Shown: piece by piece, positions 8,238 to 17,623 of the stretch
How the letters are laid out: the number at the start of each line of letters is the position of its first letter
How positions within the stretch are numbered: the stretch's first letter is position 1
Source: an uncultured Eubacterium sp.
GTDB lineage: Bacteria; Bacillota; Clostridia; Lachnospirales; Lachnospiraceae
Assembly: GCA_910586445.1 (NCBI GenBank)
Contig: CAJUHV010000024.1
Span: 1 to 50,970 of the forward strand
Length of the DNA: 50,970 bases
Direction: 5' to 3'
The notes under the pieces: generated by a model
Told to the model about the DNA's origin: nothing
The model's database searches: none
What the model saw: the letters and a program-made list of their open reading frames with translations, nothing else
Translations under genes and position numbers: made by a program

Positions 8238-10122
8238 CTTCTACCTTATCCTGTTCATCCGTTTGTCCCAGCTTCTTTTTAATACGCTCTGCAATACTTT
8301 CTGCATCCAGTCCGATACGGCGCATCAGCAGATCCGCATTTCCATGCGGGATAAATTCATTTTGTACCGCCACATGCATAACCGCAGTCTGTGCCCCGAT
8401 CTGATGGAGTGTTTCCAATACGGCTTCTCCCATTCCGCCGCTTAATACATTTTCTTCCATTGTCACAAGCAGTTCATAGTTTTGTGCCGCCTGTTCCAAC
8501 AGCTTACGGTCGAGCGGCTTTGCAAACCGCATATTGACAACCGCACATTCTATGCCGCATGACTGCAGGCAGCTGCGCACCTCCAGCGCTGTCTTTACCA
8601 TGCTGCCGTACGCTAACAGGACAGCCTGCCCTTCCTCGTACAGTACTTCCGCCCTGCCGGGCACGATCGGCGCGCGAAAATCCTCCAGTCCGTCAAATGC
8701 TTCTCCACGCGGATAGCGCACCGCAATCGGATGTTCAAAATCCACTGCGAACTTAATCATATCCGAAAATTCCCATTTATTTTTAGGTGCCATAAGCGTC
8801 ATATTGGGAATGGTCATCAGGTAGGATATATCAAAAATGCCCTGATGTGTTTCCCCGTCGCTGCCTACAATTCCTGCACGGTCAATGGCAAATACAACCG
8901 GAAGATCCTGCAGGCATACATCATGCAGCACCTGATCATACGCCCGCTGCAGAAACGAAGAATAGACTGCAAACACAGGTTTCTGCCCGCCCGCTGCAAG
9001 ACCCGCCGCAAATGTCACCGCATGCTCCTCTGCAATTCCTACATCAAAAAAACGTTCTGGAAACATATTGTGAAACCGCTTTAACCCGGTGCCTGTCTCC
9101 ATGGCTGCCGTCACTGCCACAACCCGCTCATCCCGGTCGCCCAGCTTGCGCATAACAGTAGAAAAGATGTCAGTATACCCGGCTCTTTTTTTCTTTTTCT
9201 TAACAAGTCCTGTCTCAATATCAAACGGCTCCGTACCATGAAACCGCGCCGGGTGACGCACTGCCGGTTCATAGCCGCGCCCTTTTTGTGTCATGACATG
9301 CACCAGTACCGGGCCGCCGACACGCGCTGCCTGCGAAAACAATGCCGTCATCTTATCCACGTCATGCCCGTCCACCGGGCCTAAATACATAATGCCCATA
9401 TCTTCAAACAGCATGCCTGGTATCAGCAGCTGCTTAATGCCGCTTTTCGTCCTGCGTATTCTCTGCACAAGACGCTCTCCATATACCGGTATTTTATTCA
9501 GCGATTCCATAACGCCGTTTTTTAAATCCTGATAAGCATCCGCCGTACGAATGCCTCCCAGATAGTGAGACATTCCGCCTACATTTGGAGATATTGACAT
9601 ATCATTATCATTTAATACTATAATAAAATTTGTTTCCAGTTTGGAGGCATTGTTTAATGCTTCAAACGCCATGCCTCCCGTCAGTGCCCCGTCGCCGATG
9701 ACAGACACTACTTTATATTCTCTTCCTGTAAGATCTCTGGCAGCGGCAAGCCCAAGCCCTGCCGAGATCGACGTCGAACTATGCCCTGTATTAAAACAGT
9801 CACAGCTGCTTTCTTTCGTCTTTGGAAATCCGCTCAGTCCTCCATATTGGCGCAGCGTATGAAATGCCTCTTTTCTGCCTGTCAATATTTTATGGGTATA
9901 TGACTGATGCCCCACATCCCATATGATTTTATCTCTCGGCAGGTCAAATGTCAGGTGCAGGGCAAGTGTCAGCTCTACCACACCCAGATTTGACGCCAGA
10001 TGGCCTCCGGTTTCAGACAGGCACTGTATGAGAAACTGCCTTATTTCCGCCGGGAGCTGCCTGAGTTCTTCTTTATCTAGTTTTTTTAAGTCATTCGAAT
10101 TATTTATTTTGTCCAGTACCAT
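8221..10122 (-). CDS. dxs: 1-deoxy-D-xylulose-5-phosphate synthase
   Basis: First enzyme of the MEP isoprenoid pathway, condensing pyruvate with glyceraldehyde-3-phosphate using thiamine diphosphate. About 633 aa. Visible are DVGHQSYTHKILTGR, the ThDP motif VVSVIGDGALTGGMAFEALN ending in N, the pyrimidine-domain block FFDVGIAEEHAVTFAAGLA, and DRAGIVGSDGETHQGIFDIS. The start at 10122 (MVLDKINNSNDLKKL) is preferred over an upstream extension because GGGGAGA lies 7 bases before it and the family begins here. It sits between ispA and tlyA. Confidence 0.97.
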   Translation of the reverse strand: MVLDKINNSNDLKKLDKEELRQLPAEIRQFLIQCLSETGGHLASNLGVVELTLALHLTFDLPRDKIIWDVGHQSYTHKILTGRKEAFHTLRQYGGLSGFPKTKESSCDCFNTGHSSTSISAGLGLAAARDLTGREYKVVSVIGDGALTGGMAFEALNNASKLETNFIIVLNDNDMSISPNVGGMSHYLGGIRTADAYQDLKNGVMESLNKIPVYGERLVQRIRRTKSGIKQLLIPGMLFEDMGIMYLGPVDGHDVDKMTALFSQAARVGGPVLVHVMTQKGRGYEPAVRHPARFHGTEPFDIETGLVKKKKKRAGYTDIFSTVMRKLGDRDERVVAVTAAMETGTGLKRFHNMFPERFFDVGIAEEHAVTFAAGLAAGGQKPVFAVYSSFLQRAYDQVLHDVCLQDLPVVFAIDRAGIVGSDGETHQGIFDISYLMTIPNMTLMAPKNKWEFSDMIKFAVDFEHPIAVRYPRGEAFDGLEDFRAPIVPGRAEVLYEEGQAVLLAYGSMVKTALEVRSCLQSCGIECAVVNMRFAKPLDRKLLEQAAQNYELLVTMEENVLSGGMGEAVLETLHQIGAQTAVMHVAVQNEFIPHGNADLLMRRIGLDAESIAERIKKKLGQTDEQDKVEDERKT

Positions 10123-10242
10123 GCTATCTCCCCACAGTCTGCCACAGCCATTCTGCTTTCGTTCAATCCCAGACACTGTCCGACAATTACACAGTGCCCA
10201 AAGACTTCCCGCAATCACCCTGCTTTACGCCGAGCTTCTATA

Positions 10243-11403
10243 CTAACTCCTGCGCTGCATTAAATATAGCAGCAGCTCATTTAAAAATTCATTTTTCACC
10301 TGCAGCGATTCTATTTTGCCTACAGCTTGTTCTGTCAGCTTTTCCACCTGCATTTTTGCCGTTTCCAATCCATACAAGGATACATAAGTCACCTTCTGAT
10401 TTTTTTCATCGGAGCCGATCGGCTTGCCCAGTTCTTCCAGCGTACTTGTCACATCCAAAATATCATCCTGTATCTGAAAAGCAAGCCCTACTTCTCCTGC
10501 AATCTGTTCTAAAATGGTTACTTCCTGCTGATCCGCTCCCGCTAAAACCGCACCAATCATCATCGACGCTTCAATCAATGCCCCGGTTTTCAGCCGGTAA
10601 ATAAAATCAAGCAGCTCTGCATCTGCTGTGTGCTGTATTTCCTTCCGCTCAAGTGCATCGTATTCTTTTTCATCACTGCATTCTTTTTCATCATTACATT
10701 CTTTTTCATCTGTCTTTCCGGCAGCACACTGCGCTTCGTTTAACACATCCACAACCTGCCCGCCGATCATGCCATAGATTCCTGCTTTTTTTGCAAGGAT
10801 CTGCAGTGCATGCGCGATGCGTACCGGATCTTGTCCCAGTGCAAAAGCTCCTGCTGCCGTCTCGAATGCATAGTTTAGCAGCGCATCGCCTGCCAGAATG
10901 CCCATCGCCTCTCCATATACGACATGGGTGGTCTTTCTGCCTCTCCTGTATTCATCATTATCCATTGCCGGCAGATCGTCGTGAATCAGGGAATACGTAT
11001 GAATCATTTCAATAGCAGCCATAAACGGTTCGATAACTGTGCCGTTGCCGCCAAACATCCGGTAAGTTTCATACATAAGCATAGGCCGCAGGCGTTTCCC
11101 GCCTGATAAAAAACTATACTTCATCGCCTGCACAATGATCTTCTGCCTGCCTTCTTCCGCAGGCAGATATCTGCTTATCATCTGTTCGATTTGGCCGGCC
11201 CGATTTTTGATTTTACTTTTCATTTCATCATTATTTCTAACGTCACTTTTATCGTTATTTTTACTGCCGCTTTTTATATCATTTATGATGTTATGCTCAT
11301 CGCTTGTTTTGATATTATTGCTAATATTATTTTCGACACTATTATCGATATTTATCTTGATATTTTTTCTGCCTTCATTTTCCATATATTTGTCCACTCG
11401 CAT
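10243..11403 (-). CDS. ispA: Polyprenyl (geranyl/farnesyl) diphosphate synthase IspA with low-complexity insertions
   Basis: Head-to-tail prenyl synthase. It has both aspartate-rich motifs: DDLPAMDND (residues 142-150) and FQIQDDILD near the C-terminus, plus SGGKRLRPMLMYE. Family length is about 290-300 aa; this is 386. Two additions explain it. The first is an Asn/Lys/Asp-rich N-terminal extension of about 60 residues (NISNNIKTSDEHNIINDIKS). The second is an insert at residues about 223-262 with five-to-six-residue repeats DEKEC/NDEKEC/SDEKEY between GGQVVDVLNE and LLDFIYRLKTGALIE. AAAAGGTGAAC before ATG 11403 supports the long N-terminus as translated; an internal start at MKSKIKNRAG is possible. 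Confidence 0.93.
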   Translation of the reverse strand: MRVDKYMENEGRKNIKINIDNSVENNISNNIKTSDEHNIINDIKSGSKNNDKSDVRNNDEMKSKIKNRAGQIEQMISRYLPAEEGRQKIIVQAMKYSFLSGGKRLRPMLMYETYRMFGGNGTVIEPFMAAIEMIHTYSLIHDDLPAMDNDEYRRGRKTTHVVYGEAMGILAGDALLNYAFETAAGAFALGQDPVRIAHALQILAKKAGIYGMIGGQVVDVLNEAQCAAGKTDEKECNDEKECSDEKEYDALERKEIQHTADAELLDFIYRLKTGALIEASMMIGAVLAGADQQEVTILEQIAGEVGLAFQIQDDILDVTSTLEELGKPIGSDEKNQKVTYVSLYGLETAKMQVEKLTEQAVGKIESLQVKNEFLNELLLYLMQRRS

Positions 11404-12586
11404 TGTTCACCTTTTAATATATTCACTCTGCATGTATCCATCTAATAGTATTGATCGTATTTTTAAATTAAATCATATTTTGTGCTTTGAATTTTCAAAT
11501 TCTACGTTTTCTATATCATACTTTTTCATGTTTTAATATTATTTATTTTCATGTTTTGTTTTCATTCTCTAATTCTTTTTCATTTTCTTAATAGTTTAGT
11601 TCTATATCGTATTATGCTTTTTAACTTTTTATAAATTATATTCATTTTTACTCAATCACTAATGTTTTCATTCTTCTTAAAAAATAATTTTCAAGTTCTT
11701 TTTTCAGCTTAGTAATCAGCTGTTTTCAATTTTCTTTTCCTTCGATCCGTTTGCTGTTTTTTGTTTTTGTTTCCGTTCATTCGTTTGCTGTTTTTTGCTC
11801 TATTTTCTTCTACTGATCAGCTGTTTTCTGCTTTTCATTTCCTACTATCTGCTTAATGATTTTATCTTTCTTTTCTTCTGCCAGTCTGCTGTTTTAATTC
11901 CTATTATTTGTATACTAATCATTGCTTTATTTTCTTCTGCTAATTTCCTATATTTTGTTATTTTCCTTCTATCAGCCTGCCGTTTTAACTTTTATTTTTT
12001 TCTATTGATTTGCTGATTTCTGCTTTTCATTTCTTTCTATTAGTCTGCTGATTTCTGCTTTTCATTTCTTTCTATTAGTCTGCTGATTTTCTTTATGACC
12101 GATATGCATCTAAAATTTTCATCTTCCTTGTTTTCTTTTAAAATTCCCTGCATTTTCCTATAAGTTTTTTCTTCTCAAATCTTTTATTCTTCCAGATCTT
12201 TTATATTTAAATTACAAATTTGTGCTATGAATTTTTCAATTAAATTTCCTATGCATTTTTGTGTAAAATTGCATTATTTATTTCTCTTTATTTCTTATGA
12301 AAGTTTCTTACTTTGTCCTCATTTTCTCCTATAAAAGTTTCTTACTTTGTCTTTATTTACTCCTATAAAATTTCTTATTTATTTCTTATTTTTCTTATGT
12401 ATCTCCTATAAAAACCTTCCATTTTCCGTTCATTATTTTCAAGAAAATTTTCATTTTTCTTCTCAGCCTGCTGGAGCGTATTTGAAAATTGCTTTCTGTC
12501 AACTGTATCCCCCCCCCAGGGCATGATATGCGTCACAATCTGCGGAAGATTTGACCCAATCGCAGAAATGCTTTTTAAGACATGCC
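11404..12586. repeat. 1.2-kb T-rich, gene-free tract with decayed tandem repeats
   Basis: No plausible gene on either strand. The plus strand is extremely T/pyrimidine-rich. Repeated blocks are visible: a nearly exact 37-bp duplication containing TTTCATTTCTTTCTATTAGT at about 12013-12087, many older variants of TCTGCTGTTTTCTGCTTTTC between 11700 and 12010, and a second family around TCCTATAAAAGTTTCTTACT at 12295-12400. The tract splits the normally compact xseB-ispA operon. Its right end contains a fragment of the palindromic element described at 12471-12500, then a C9 run (12509-12517) and an inverted repeat AGGGCATG/CATGCCCT reaching the xseB stop. Confidence 0.75.
12471..12500. repeat. Fragment of the palindromic repeat element (one end)
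   Basis: GGAGCGTATTTGAAAATTGC followed by TTTCTGT closely matches the left end of the 160-bp element at 38446 (GAGCGTGTTTGAAAAATGC then TTTCTGT). The rest of the element is not preserved here. Confidence 0.5.
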
Positions 12587-12913
12587 CTAAAAATCTTCCA
12601 GCTCTCCCTGGCTGTTAATTACCAGCATCTTTTGTTCAATCTGCGCTACTTTGCTGCTGCACATTTTCAGCCTGCGTATTCCTTCTTCATAATAACGAAA
12701 TGAATCCTCCAGTGAAATCTGCGGATTTTCCAGCTGCCCGATACACTGCTCGACCTGCGCTAATAAATCTTCCAGCTTCAGGTCATGTTCTGCTGCCTCT
12801 GCCTGTGCTGATAAATTTTCCAGCTGCGTTTCATTCTGTGCTGTCTCTGCCTGTCCCATGCCTGCCGGCCCAAGCTCTGCAACCGATGTGCATTCCTTAT
12901 TCTTTTCTGCCAT
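12587..12913 (-). CDS. xseB: Exodeoxyribonuclease VII small subunit, N-terminally extended
   Basis: Small subunit of exonuclease VII, partner of XseA. The C-terminal core is typical: LEDLLAQVEQCIGQLENPQI, SLEDSFRYYEEGIRRLKMC and the final E-L-E-D-F. It is about 108 aa against a usual 60-80 because of a Gln/Glu/Ala-rich N-terminal extension in which QLENLSAQAEAAEHDLKLED looks like a duplicated version of the family's first helix. The start at 12913 (MAEKNKECTS) is chosen for GAGG 9 bases upstream. It lies 37 bases after the xseA stop. Confidence 0.9.
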   Translation of the reverse strand: MAEKNKECTSVAELGPAGMGQAETAQNETQLENLSAQAEAAEHDLKLEDLLAQVEQCIGQLENPQISLEDSFRYYEEGIRRLKMCSSKVAQIEQKMLVINSQGELEDF

Positions 12914-12950
12914 TCTGCCATTCCTCATTCTTACTGTTTATGATTTATAA

Positions 12951-14168
12951 TCAAAATATCAGATCTGTTTCCTCTTTATCTAACACCTCTGCATAGATTT
13001 TACCGTCCAGTGTGCGTACAATAATCTGCTCTCCCGGCTCTACCTGGGACACCTGCGCAATTGGGCTTCCGTTTTGATTCGTCACATAAGAAAATCCCCG
13101 GCTCAGCTTTTTTACCGGCGATCCTGCCTCCAGACGCCCTGCCAGAATCTGAATCCTGTGCCTGTCTTCCCTGATACGCTCCAGCATATGCCGCTCCAGT
13201 TTTTCTTCCAGATCTGCCACATACTGCTTTTTACTGTTTAATACTGACTGCGGGCTTAAATATCCAAGCTTTGTCTTTAACCGTTCCAGCTTTTGATACT
13301 CCTGCTGGATATGTTCAGCCATGCGCATATTCAATGTCGATCTGATCATGCGCACCGCCTCGCAGAACTGCCTGTAATCATAGACTGCCAGCTCTGCTGC
13401 TGCCGACGGCGTAGGTGCACGCAGATCCGCTGCATAATCGGCAATCGTCGTATCCGTCTCATGTCCGACCGCAGATATGATCGGCACACTGCACTCAAAG
13501 ATTGCCCGTGCCACGATCTCTTCATTAAATGCCCACAGATCTTCAATCGATCCGCCGCCCCGGCCTACAATGATCAGATCTACTCCAAGCCTTTCGCAGG
13601 CATGAATCCCGTTCACAATACTCTGCGCCGCACCGTCTCCCTGCACCTGTGCCGGATACAAAATCAGCTGGACATATGGATTGCGCCTACGGCTGATATT
13701 GCGGATATCCTGCACAGCTGCTCCGGTAGGTGCTGTTACGACCCCAAGCCTTTGTATATATCTTGGGATCGGCTGTTTATACTCTGGTGCAAACATCCCC
13801 ATTTCTGCCAGGCTTTTTTTCAGCGCTTCAAAACGCAGAAACAGTGCTCCTGCACCATCCAGCGTAATTTCCCTCGCATAGAGCTGATACCGCCCGTCCC
13901 GTTCGTAGACCTCAATCGATCCGGTGACGACGACATTGTCTCCATCCTGCATACGAAACTTCAATCCGTTCTTACGGTTTCCTGCAAACATAACGGCAGC
14001 TATCGTCCCTGCTGCATCCTTTAATGAAAAATAGATATGCCCGGAGCTGTGATATTTACAGTTGGATATTTCGCCTTTTACACTGATCTTTCCCAGCATA
14101 AAATCTTGGGCAAACATATTTTTGATATAAGTATTGACTTGTCCTACGCTATATACATGTTTCATCAT
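12951..14168 (-). CDS. xseA: Exodeoxyribonuclease VII large subunit
   Basis: 405 aa, full length. An N-terminal OB fold (GKISVKGEISNCKYHSSGHI, YFSLKDAAG) is followed by the catalytic domain with GVVTAPTGAAVQDIRNISRR, IIVGRGGGSIEDLWAFNEE and ISAVGHETDTTIADYAADLR, then a coiled-coil C-terminus that wraps XseB. Degrades single-stranded DNA in mismatch and lesion repair. Its start overlaps the nusB stop (ATGATG), giving translational coupling nusB-xseA-xseB. Confidence 0.97.
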   Translation of the reverse strand: MMKHVYSVGQVNTYIKNMFAQDFMLGKISVKGEISNCKYHSSGHIYFSLKDAAGTIAAVMFAGNRKNGLKFRMQDGDNVVVTGSIEVYERDGRYQLYAREITLDGAGALFLRFEALKKSLAEMGMFAPEYKQPIPRYIQRLGVVTAPTGAAVQDIRNISRRRNPYVQLILYPAQVQGDGAAQSIVNGIHACERLGVDLIIVGRGGGSIEDLWAFNEEIVARAIFECSVPIISAVGHETDTTIADYAADLRAPTPSAAAELAVYDYRQFCEAVRMIRSTLNMRMAEHIQQEYQKLERLKTKLGYLSPQSVLNSKKQYVADLEEKLERHMLERIREDRHRIQILAGRLEAGSPVKKLSRGFSYVTNQNGSPIAQVSQVEPGEQIIVRTLDGKIYAEVLDKEETDLIF

Positions 14169-14560
14169 ACAAATTTTGCCAGCACTCCATTCACAAAAGA
14201 CGGTGCCCCGTCACTGCTGTATATTTTTGCAAGCTCGACTGCTTCATTAATCGCAACACCTGCCGGAATATCGTCTTCATATTTGATCTCATATACAGCC
14301 AGACGAATCAGCGTCAGATCGACCTTTGACATACGGTTTGTTTTCCACCCGGTTGCCTTTTCATTAATCAACGCATCGATTTCTTCACAAAGACTATAAA
14401 TCTCACGCAGCTTCTTCTCTATATAAGCCTGCTTTTCACTGTCCACATCAGACAGAGCATCCATCTCGATCTGAATCTGCTCATCCATTTCGTCTTTTTC
14501 ATAAAACTCTATCTGAAATAGCATTTTAAATATCTGTTCCCTAATTTTTCTCCTGCTCAT
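14165..14560 (-). CDS. nusB: Transcription antitermination factor NusB
   Basis: 131 aa all-helical RNA-binding protein that with NusE/S10 assembles on boxA of rRNA leaders. Shows SRRKIREQIFKMLFQIEFYE, KVDLTLIRLAVYEIKYEDDI and the C-terminal block AINEAVELAKIYSSDGAPSF VNGVLAKF (shown with a break). GAGAGGAAAGT precedes the ATG. First gene of the nusB-xseA-xseB run and downstream of asp23, the normal Clostridia arrangement. Confidence 0.96.
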   Translation of the reverse strand: MSRRKIREQIFKMLFQIEFYEKDEMDEQIQIEMDALSDVDSEKQAYIEKKLREIYSLCEEIDALINEKATGWKTNRMSKVDLTLIRLAVYEIKYEDDIPAGVAINEAVELAKIYSSDGAPSFVNGVLAKFV

Positions 14561-14631
14561 ACTTTCCTCTCTATGCCGGCATATCCACAGCCCATCCTGC
14601 TGCTTTTATTAATCCGCGGCCGCCATATGCG

Positions 14632-14663
14632 CAAAAAGGAGTGCCTGCAGTGACACTCCTTTC
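14632..14663 (-). terminator. Intrinsic terminator after asp23
   Basis: Minus strand: AAGGAGTG, a 10-base loop, CACTCCTT, then TTTG. Lies between asp23 and nusB. Confidence 0.75.
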
Positions 14664-14692
14664 ACGCCGATGTCCGGCCTCTGACAGCTTTC

Positions 14693-15070
14693 TTATTTGC
14701 TGTTACCCATATCAACACTGGCAATCCGTATATTCACTGCATTCACCTCAAGACCTGTCATTGTCTCGATCGCTGTTTTAATCTTCTCCTGCACTTTTGC
14801 AGAAACTACTGGAATTGCATAACCATATGCGATATTGATCGCTACATCTGCCGTAACGCAGTTATCAACTACGTCTACCTTAACGCCCTTTGCCAGATTT
14901 TTCTTTCCCAGCTTGCTGACAAGCTCATTCGTAATATTGCCAGCCATAGAACTGACGCCTTCTACTTCAGTTGCTGCAAGTCCTGCTATAATCGTAACTA
15001 CCTCGTCTGCAATATTTACTTCTCCGAGGTTATCTTCTTTAATGCTGAACACTTTTCGATCTTCCGCCAT
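14693..15070 (-). CDS. Asp23/Gls24 family envelope stress protein
   Basis: 125 aa. The Asp23 domain shows GEVNIADEVVTIIAGLAATE, VEGVSSMAG and IAYGYAIPVVSAKVQEKIK. The family is membrane-associated in some Firmicutes; its biochemical role is unsettled. The start at 15070 (MAEDRKVFS) has AGGAGG 7 bases upstream; an upstream extension lacks support. In Clostridia a copy commonly precedes nusB, as here. Confidence 0.93.
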   Translation of the reverse strand: MAEDRKVFSIKEDNLGEVNIADEVVTIIAGLAATEVEGVSSMAGNITNELVSKLGKKNLAKGVKVDVVDNCVTADVAINIAYGYAIPVVSAKVQEKIKTAIETMTGLEVNAVNIRIASVDMGNSK

Positions 15071-15123
15071 TATTTTCCTCCTAAATATCATTCACCAGTT
15101 TGTCAGTACATTCAATTATCCTT

Positions 15124-15152
15124 ATTCTATCAGAATTATTTCGAAATCACAA
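15124..15152 (-). promoter_or_regulatory. Putative sigma-A promoter of asp23
   Basis: Minus strand TTGTGA, a 17-base spacer, TAGAAT, about 55 bases before the start codon. Confidence 0.6.
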
Positions 15153-15288
15153 CCGTATGTCATAAAAATTTTGTAAATATGGCTGTTCTCGCTGCCTGCG
15201 CGCTGCATGCCGTTAATATTTCCATCCATCTGCCGATATACTTTATTATAAGTCATAAACAATGGCCGTTTTTATTTGGAGGTATCAA

Positions 15289-15582
15289 ATGTTAAAAAGT
15301 ACAGATCTATTTCATATTCCATTTTATAATAAAACACAATACACCGGCAGCATCAAAGGCATGCGCTATTACATCAGAAAACAGGAAGAGGACGGAGAAA
15401 ATGTATTTAAAGTATGGATTTTTCCCGGCCCGTTCTGTTTTGACCGTACTGCCGATGAATTAAAAGAATCTGCCACCTTTGCCTTCACAGAGGAAAATAT
15501 TCCGGTAATTGCCGACTGGCTGAACGCCCAGTACGAAGCTCGCGCCGGCTATTGGAATCAGCATCAATCGGTCCTCTCTTAA
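15289..15582 (+). CDS. Conserved hypothetical protein (97 aa)
   Basis: Soluble protein of 97 aa beginning MLKSTDLFHIPFYNKTQYTG, followed by GMRYYIRKQEEDGENVFKVW and FPGPFCFDRT; it has no signal peptide or transmembrane segment. GGAGG lies 6 bases before ATG 15289, which is preferred over an upstream ATG at 15262. I believe similar small proteins are frequent in Lachnospiraceae, but I cannot assign a function. It is the only plus-strand gene between asp23 and ligA and is convergent with ligA. Confidence 0.75.
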   Translation: MLKSTDLFHIPFYNKTQYTGSIKGMRYYIRKQEEDGENVFKVWIFPGPFCFDRTADELKESATFAFTEENIPVIADWLNAQYEARAGYWNQHQSVLS

Positions 15583-15631
15583 ACCAGTATCTTCCAAACT
15601 GTGAAATTTATTCACGGCGCTGCATTTTCTT

Positions 15632-17623
15632 TTAAATCATTGCCAGAAATTCCTCTTCGCTGATAACCGGAATCCCAAGCGTCTCTGCCTTCGTAAGCTT
15701 GCTCCCCGCGTTTTCTCCTGCCAGCAGATAAGAGGTCTTTTTGGAAACAGAACCGGATACCCTGCCTCCGTTTTTTTCCACCAGCTCCGCCGCCTGTTTC
15801 CTGTCCATATTCGGCAGCGTCCCGGTTATTACAAATGTCAGCCCGCTCAGGCAGTCGCTTTCATCTTCCTGCTCAATCCGTATCATATTTACGCCCGCAC
15901 TGCGCAGCCGCTCAAGCATATGCCTGTTTGTCTCATCTTCAAAAAAGCTGCGTATGCATCCCGCACTGACTTCTCCAATATCTGGTACTTCTACCAGCTG
16001 GCTGACATCGGCAGCAGCCAGATTTTCAATTGTGACAAACTGCTTCATAACGGCTTTTGCCGCAGCCTTTCCGACATTTGGTATGCCAAATCCTGTCAGA
16101 AGCTGATATGCGTCACGCTGCTTTGCCTTCTCAATGGCATCCAGCAATTTATCCGTATTTTTTTCCTTGCCGATAATTCCCTCTTCAATCATCTGCTCCC
16201 TGTGATCTTTTAAGACAAAAATATCTGCGATATCCCGGATAAATCCACGCCTTACCAGATCTTCGATATAAACGTTTCCAAAGCCTTTGATATCCATTGC
16301 ATCCCTGCTGACAAAATTAATGATCCTGCGTTCGATCTGCGACGGACAGTTTGGCGAGGGACATTTTATATCTGCGGTATCTTTTTCCCGCACGGTCTTC
16401 GTACCGCAGACCGGACACACATCCGGCAGCTGATACCTGCTGACACCTGGCTGCCTGCGTTCTTTGACAACTTCACGGATCTTTGGAATAATTTCGCCTG
16501 ACTTATACACTCTTACGTAATCACCGATCCCGACATCCAGCTGGTCTATAAAATCCTGATTATGCAGTGTTGCCCTCGATACGCTCGTTCCACAGAGACG
16601 TACAGGCTCAAATACTGCCGTAGGCGTAATCCTGCCGGTCCTGCCTACCGATACTTCTATATCCAGAATTTTTGCTTCTTTTTCTTCCGGCGGATATTTA
16701 TATGCAATCGCCCAGCGCGGCACCTTGGAAGTTGCGCCGAGCTGTTCCCTGTCCGAAATGCGGTTCAGCTTTATAACCGCACCGTCGATATCATAAGGCA
16801 GGTTTCCACGGTTGTCTCCAATCGCACATACCGCCTCCCATACTTCCTGCGGCGTATGGCAGACTCTGTAATCTTCAATGACAGCCACGCCCTGTTTTTT
16901 CAGATAATCATAGCCCTGCGTATGTGTCTCAAACTCTGCGCCGCGCACCTGCTGGACATTAAATACAAACATCGACAGGCCGCGTTCCTTTGTCACTGAT
17001 GCGTCCAGCTGGCGCAGTGTGCCTGCTGCACAGTTTCTTGGATTTGCAAACACCTTCTTTCCTGCCAGCTCCTGACGCTCATTTACTTTTTCAAAATCCT
17101 CGTTTGTCATATACACTTCACCGCGGACTTCCAGATATGGCAGCGGCTGTTTTAATTTTCTTTTGACATTTTTTATGACCTTTGCATTCGCGGTCACATC
17201 CTCGCCAAAATTAATGCCGTCTCCTCTCGTCTCAGCCAGTTTTAAAACTCCTTCTTCATATCTGAGCACCAGGGACAGGCCGTCGATTTTATATTCTACT
17301 ACAAACTCAGGTTCCAAAAGCTGCGCCTGCATATCCTCTACAAACTCAAACACCTCTTCTTTGGAAAATACATCCTGCAGGCTGAGCATCGGCACATTAT
17401 GCCTCACCAATACGCCCGCCTCACGCTTTGCGCTGCCGCCCACTTTCTGGGTCGGCGAATCCGGCGTCACATACTCTGGATGTTCTTTTTCCATTTCTTT
17501 TAACTGCAGCATCAGCTGGTCATATTCATGGTCAGTGATCTCTGGGTTATCCTTATTGTAATAACAATCGATATGATGATTTATATTTTTTACTAACTGC
17601 TCATAGTTCTCATGCGGATTCAT
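15632..17623 (-). CDS. ligA: NAD-dependent DNA ligase LigA
   Basis: About 663 aa, full length. Adenylation domain with the catalytic lysine motif VEYKIDGLSLVLRYEEGVLK, and ETRGDGINFGEDVTANAKVI; OB fold; four-cysteine zinc finger (CPVCGT.. and CPSPNCPSQ); helix-hairpin-helix region (LLTGFGIPNVGKAAAKAVMK); C-terminal BRCT (LSGLTFVITGTLPNMDRKQA). Seals nicks using NAD+. The start at 17623 is chosen because GGGAGG precedes it by 7 bases; its ATG overlaps the TGA of the preceding pseudouridine synthase gene. Confidence 0.97.
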   Translation of the reverse strand: MNPHENYEQLVKNINHHIDCYYNKDNPEITDHEYDQLMLQLKEMEKEHPEYVTPDSPTQKVGGSAKREAGVLVRHNVPMLSLQDVFSKEEVFEFVEDMQAQLLEPEFVVEYKIDGLSLVLRYEEGVLKLAETRGDGINFGEDVTANAKVIKNVKRKLKQPLPYLEVRGEVYMTNEDFEKVNERQELAGKKVFANPRNCAAGTLRQLDASVTKERGLSMFVFNVQQVRGAEFETHTQGYDYLKKQGVAVIEDYRVCHTPQEVWEAVCAIGDNRGNLPYDIDGAVIKLNRISDREQLGATSKVPRWAIAYKYPPEEKEAKILDIEVSVGRTGRITPTAVFEPVRLCGTSVSRATLHNQDFIDQLDVGIGDYVRVYKSGEIIPKIREVVKERRQPGVSRYQLPDVCPVCGTKTVREKDTADIKCPSPNCPSQIERRIINFVSRDAMDIKGFGNVYIEDLVRRGFIRDIADIFVLKDHREQMIEEGIIGKEKNTDKLLDAIEKAKQRDAYQLLTGFGIPNVGKAAAKAVMKQFVTIENLAAADVSQLVEVPDIGEVSAGCIRSFFEDETNRHMLERLRSAGVNMIRIEQEDESDCLSGLTFVITGTLPNMDRKQAAELVEKNGGRVSGSVSKKTSYLLAGENAGSKLTKAETLGIPVISEEEFLAMI

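Noticed and set aside
11135..11536. Hydrophobic plus-strand ORF resembling a membrane protein
   Set aside because: Antisense to the low-complexity N-terminus of ispA and the T-rich tract; the hydrophobicity comes from T-rich codons.
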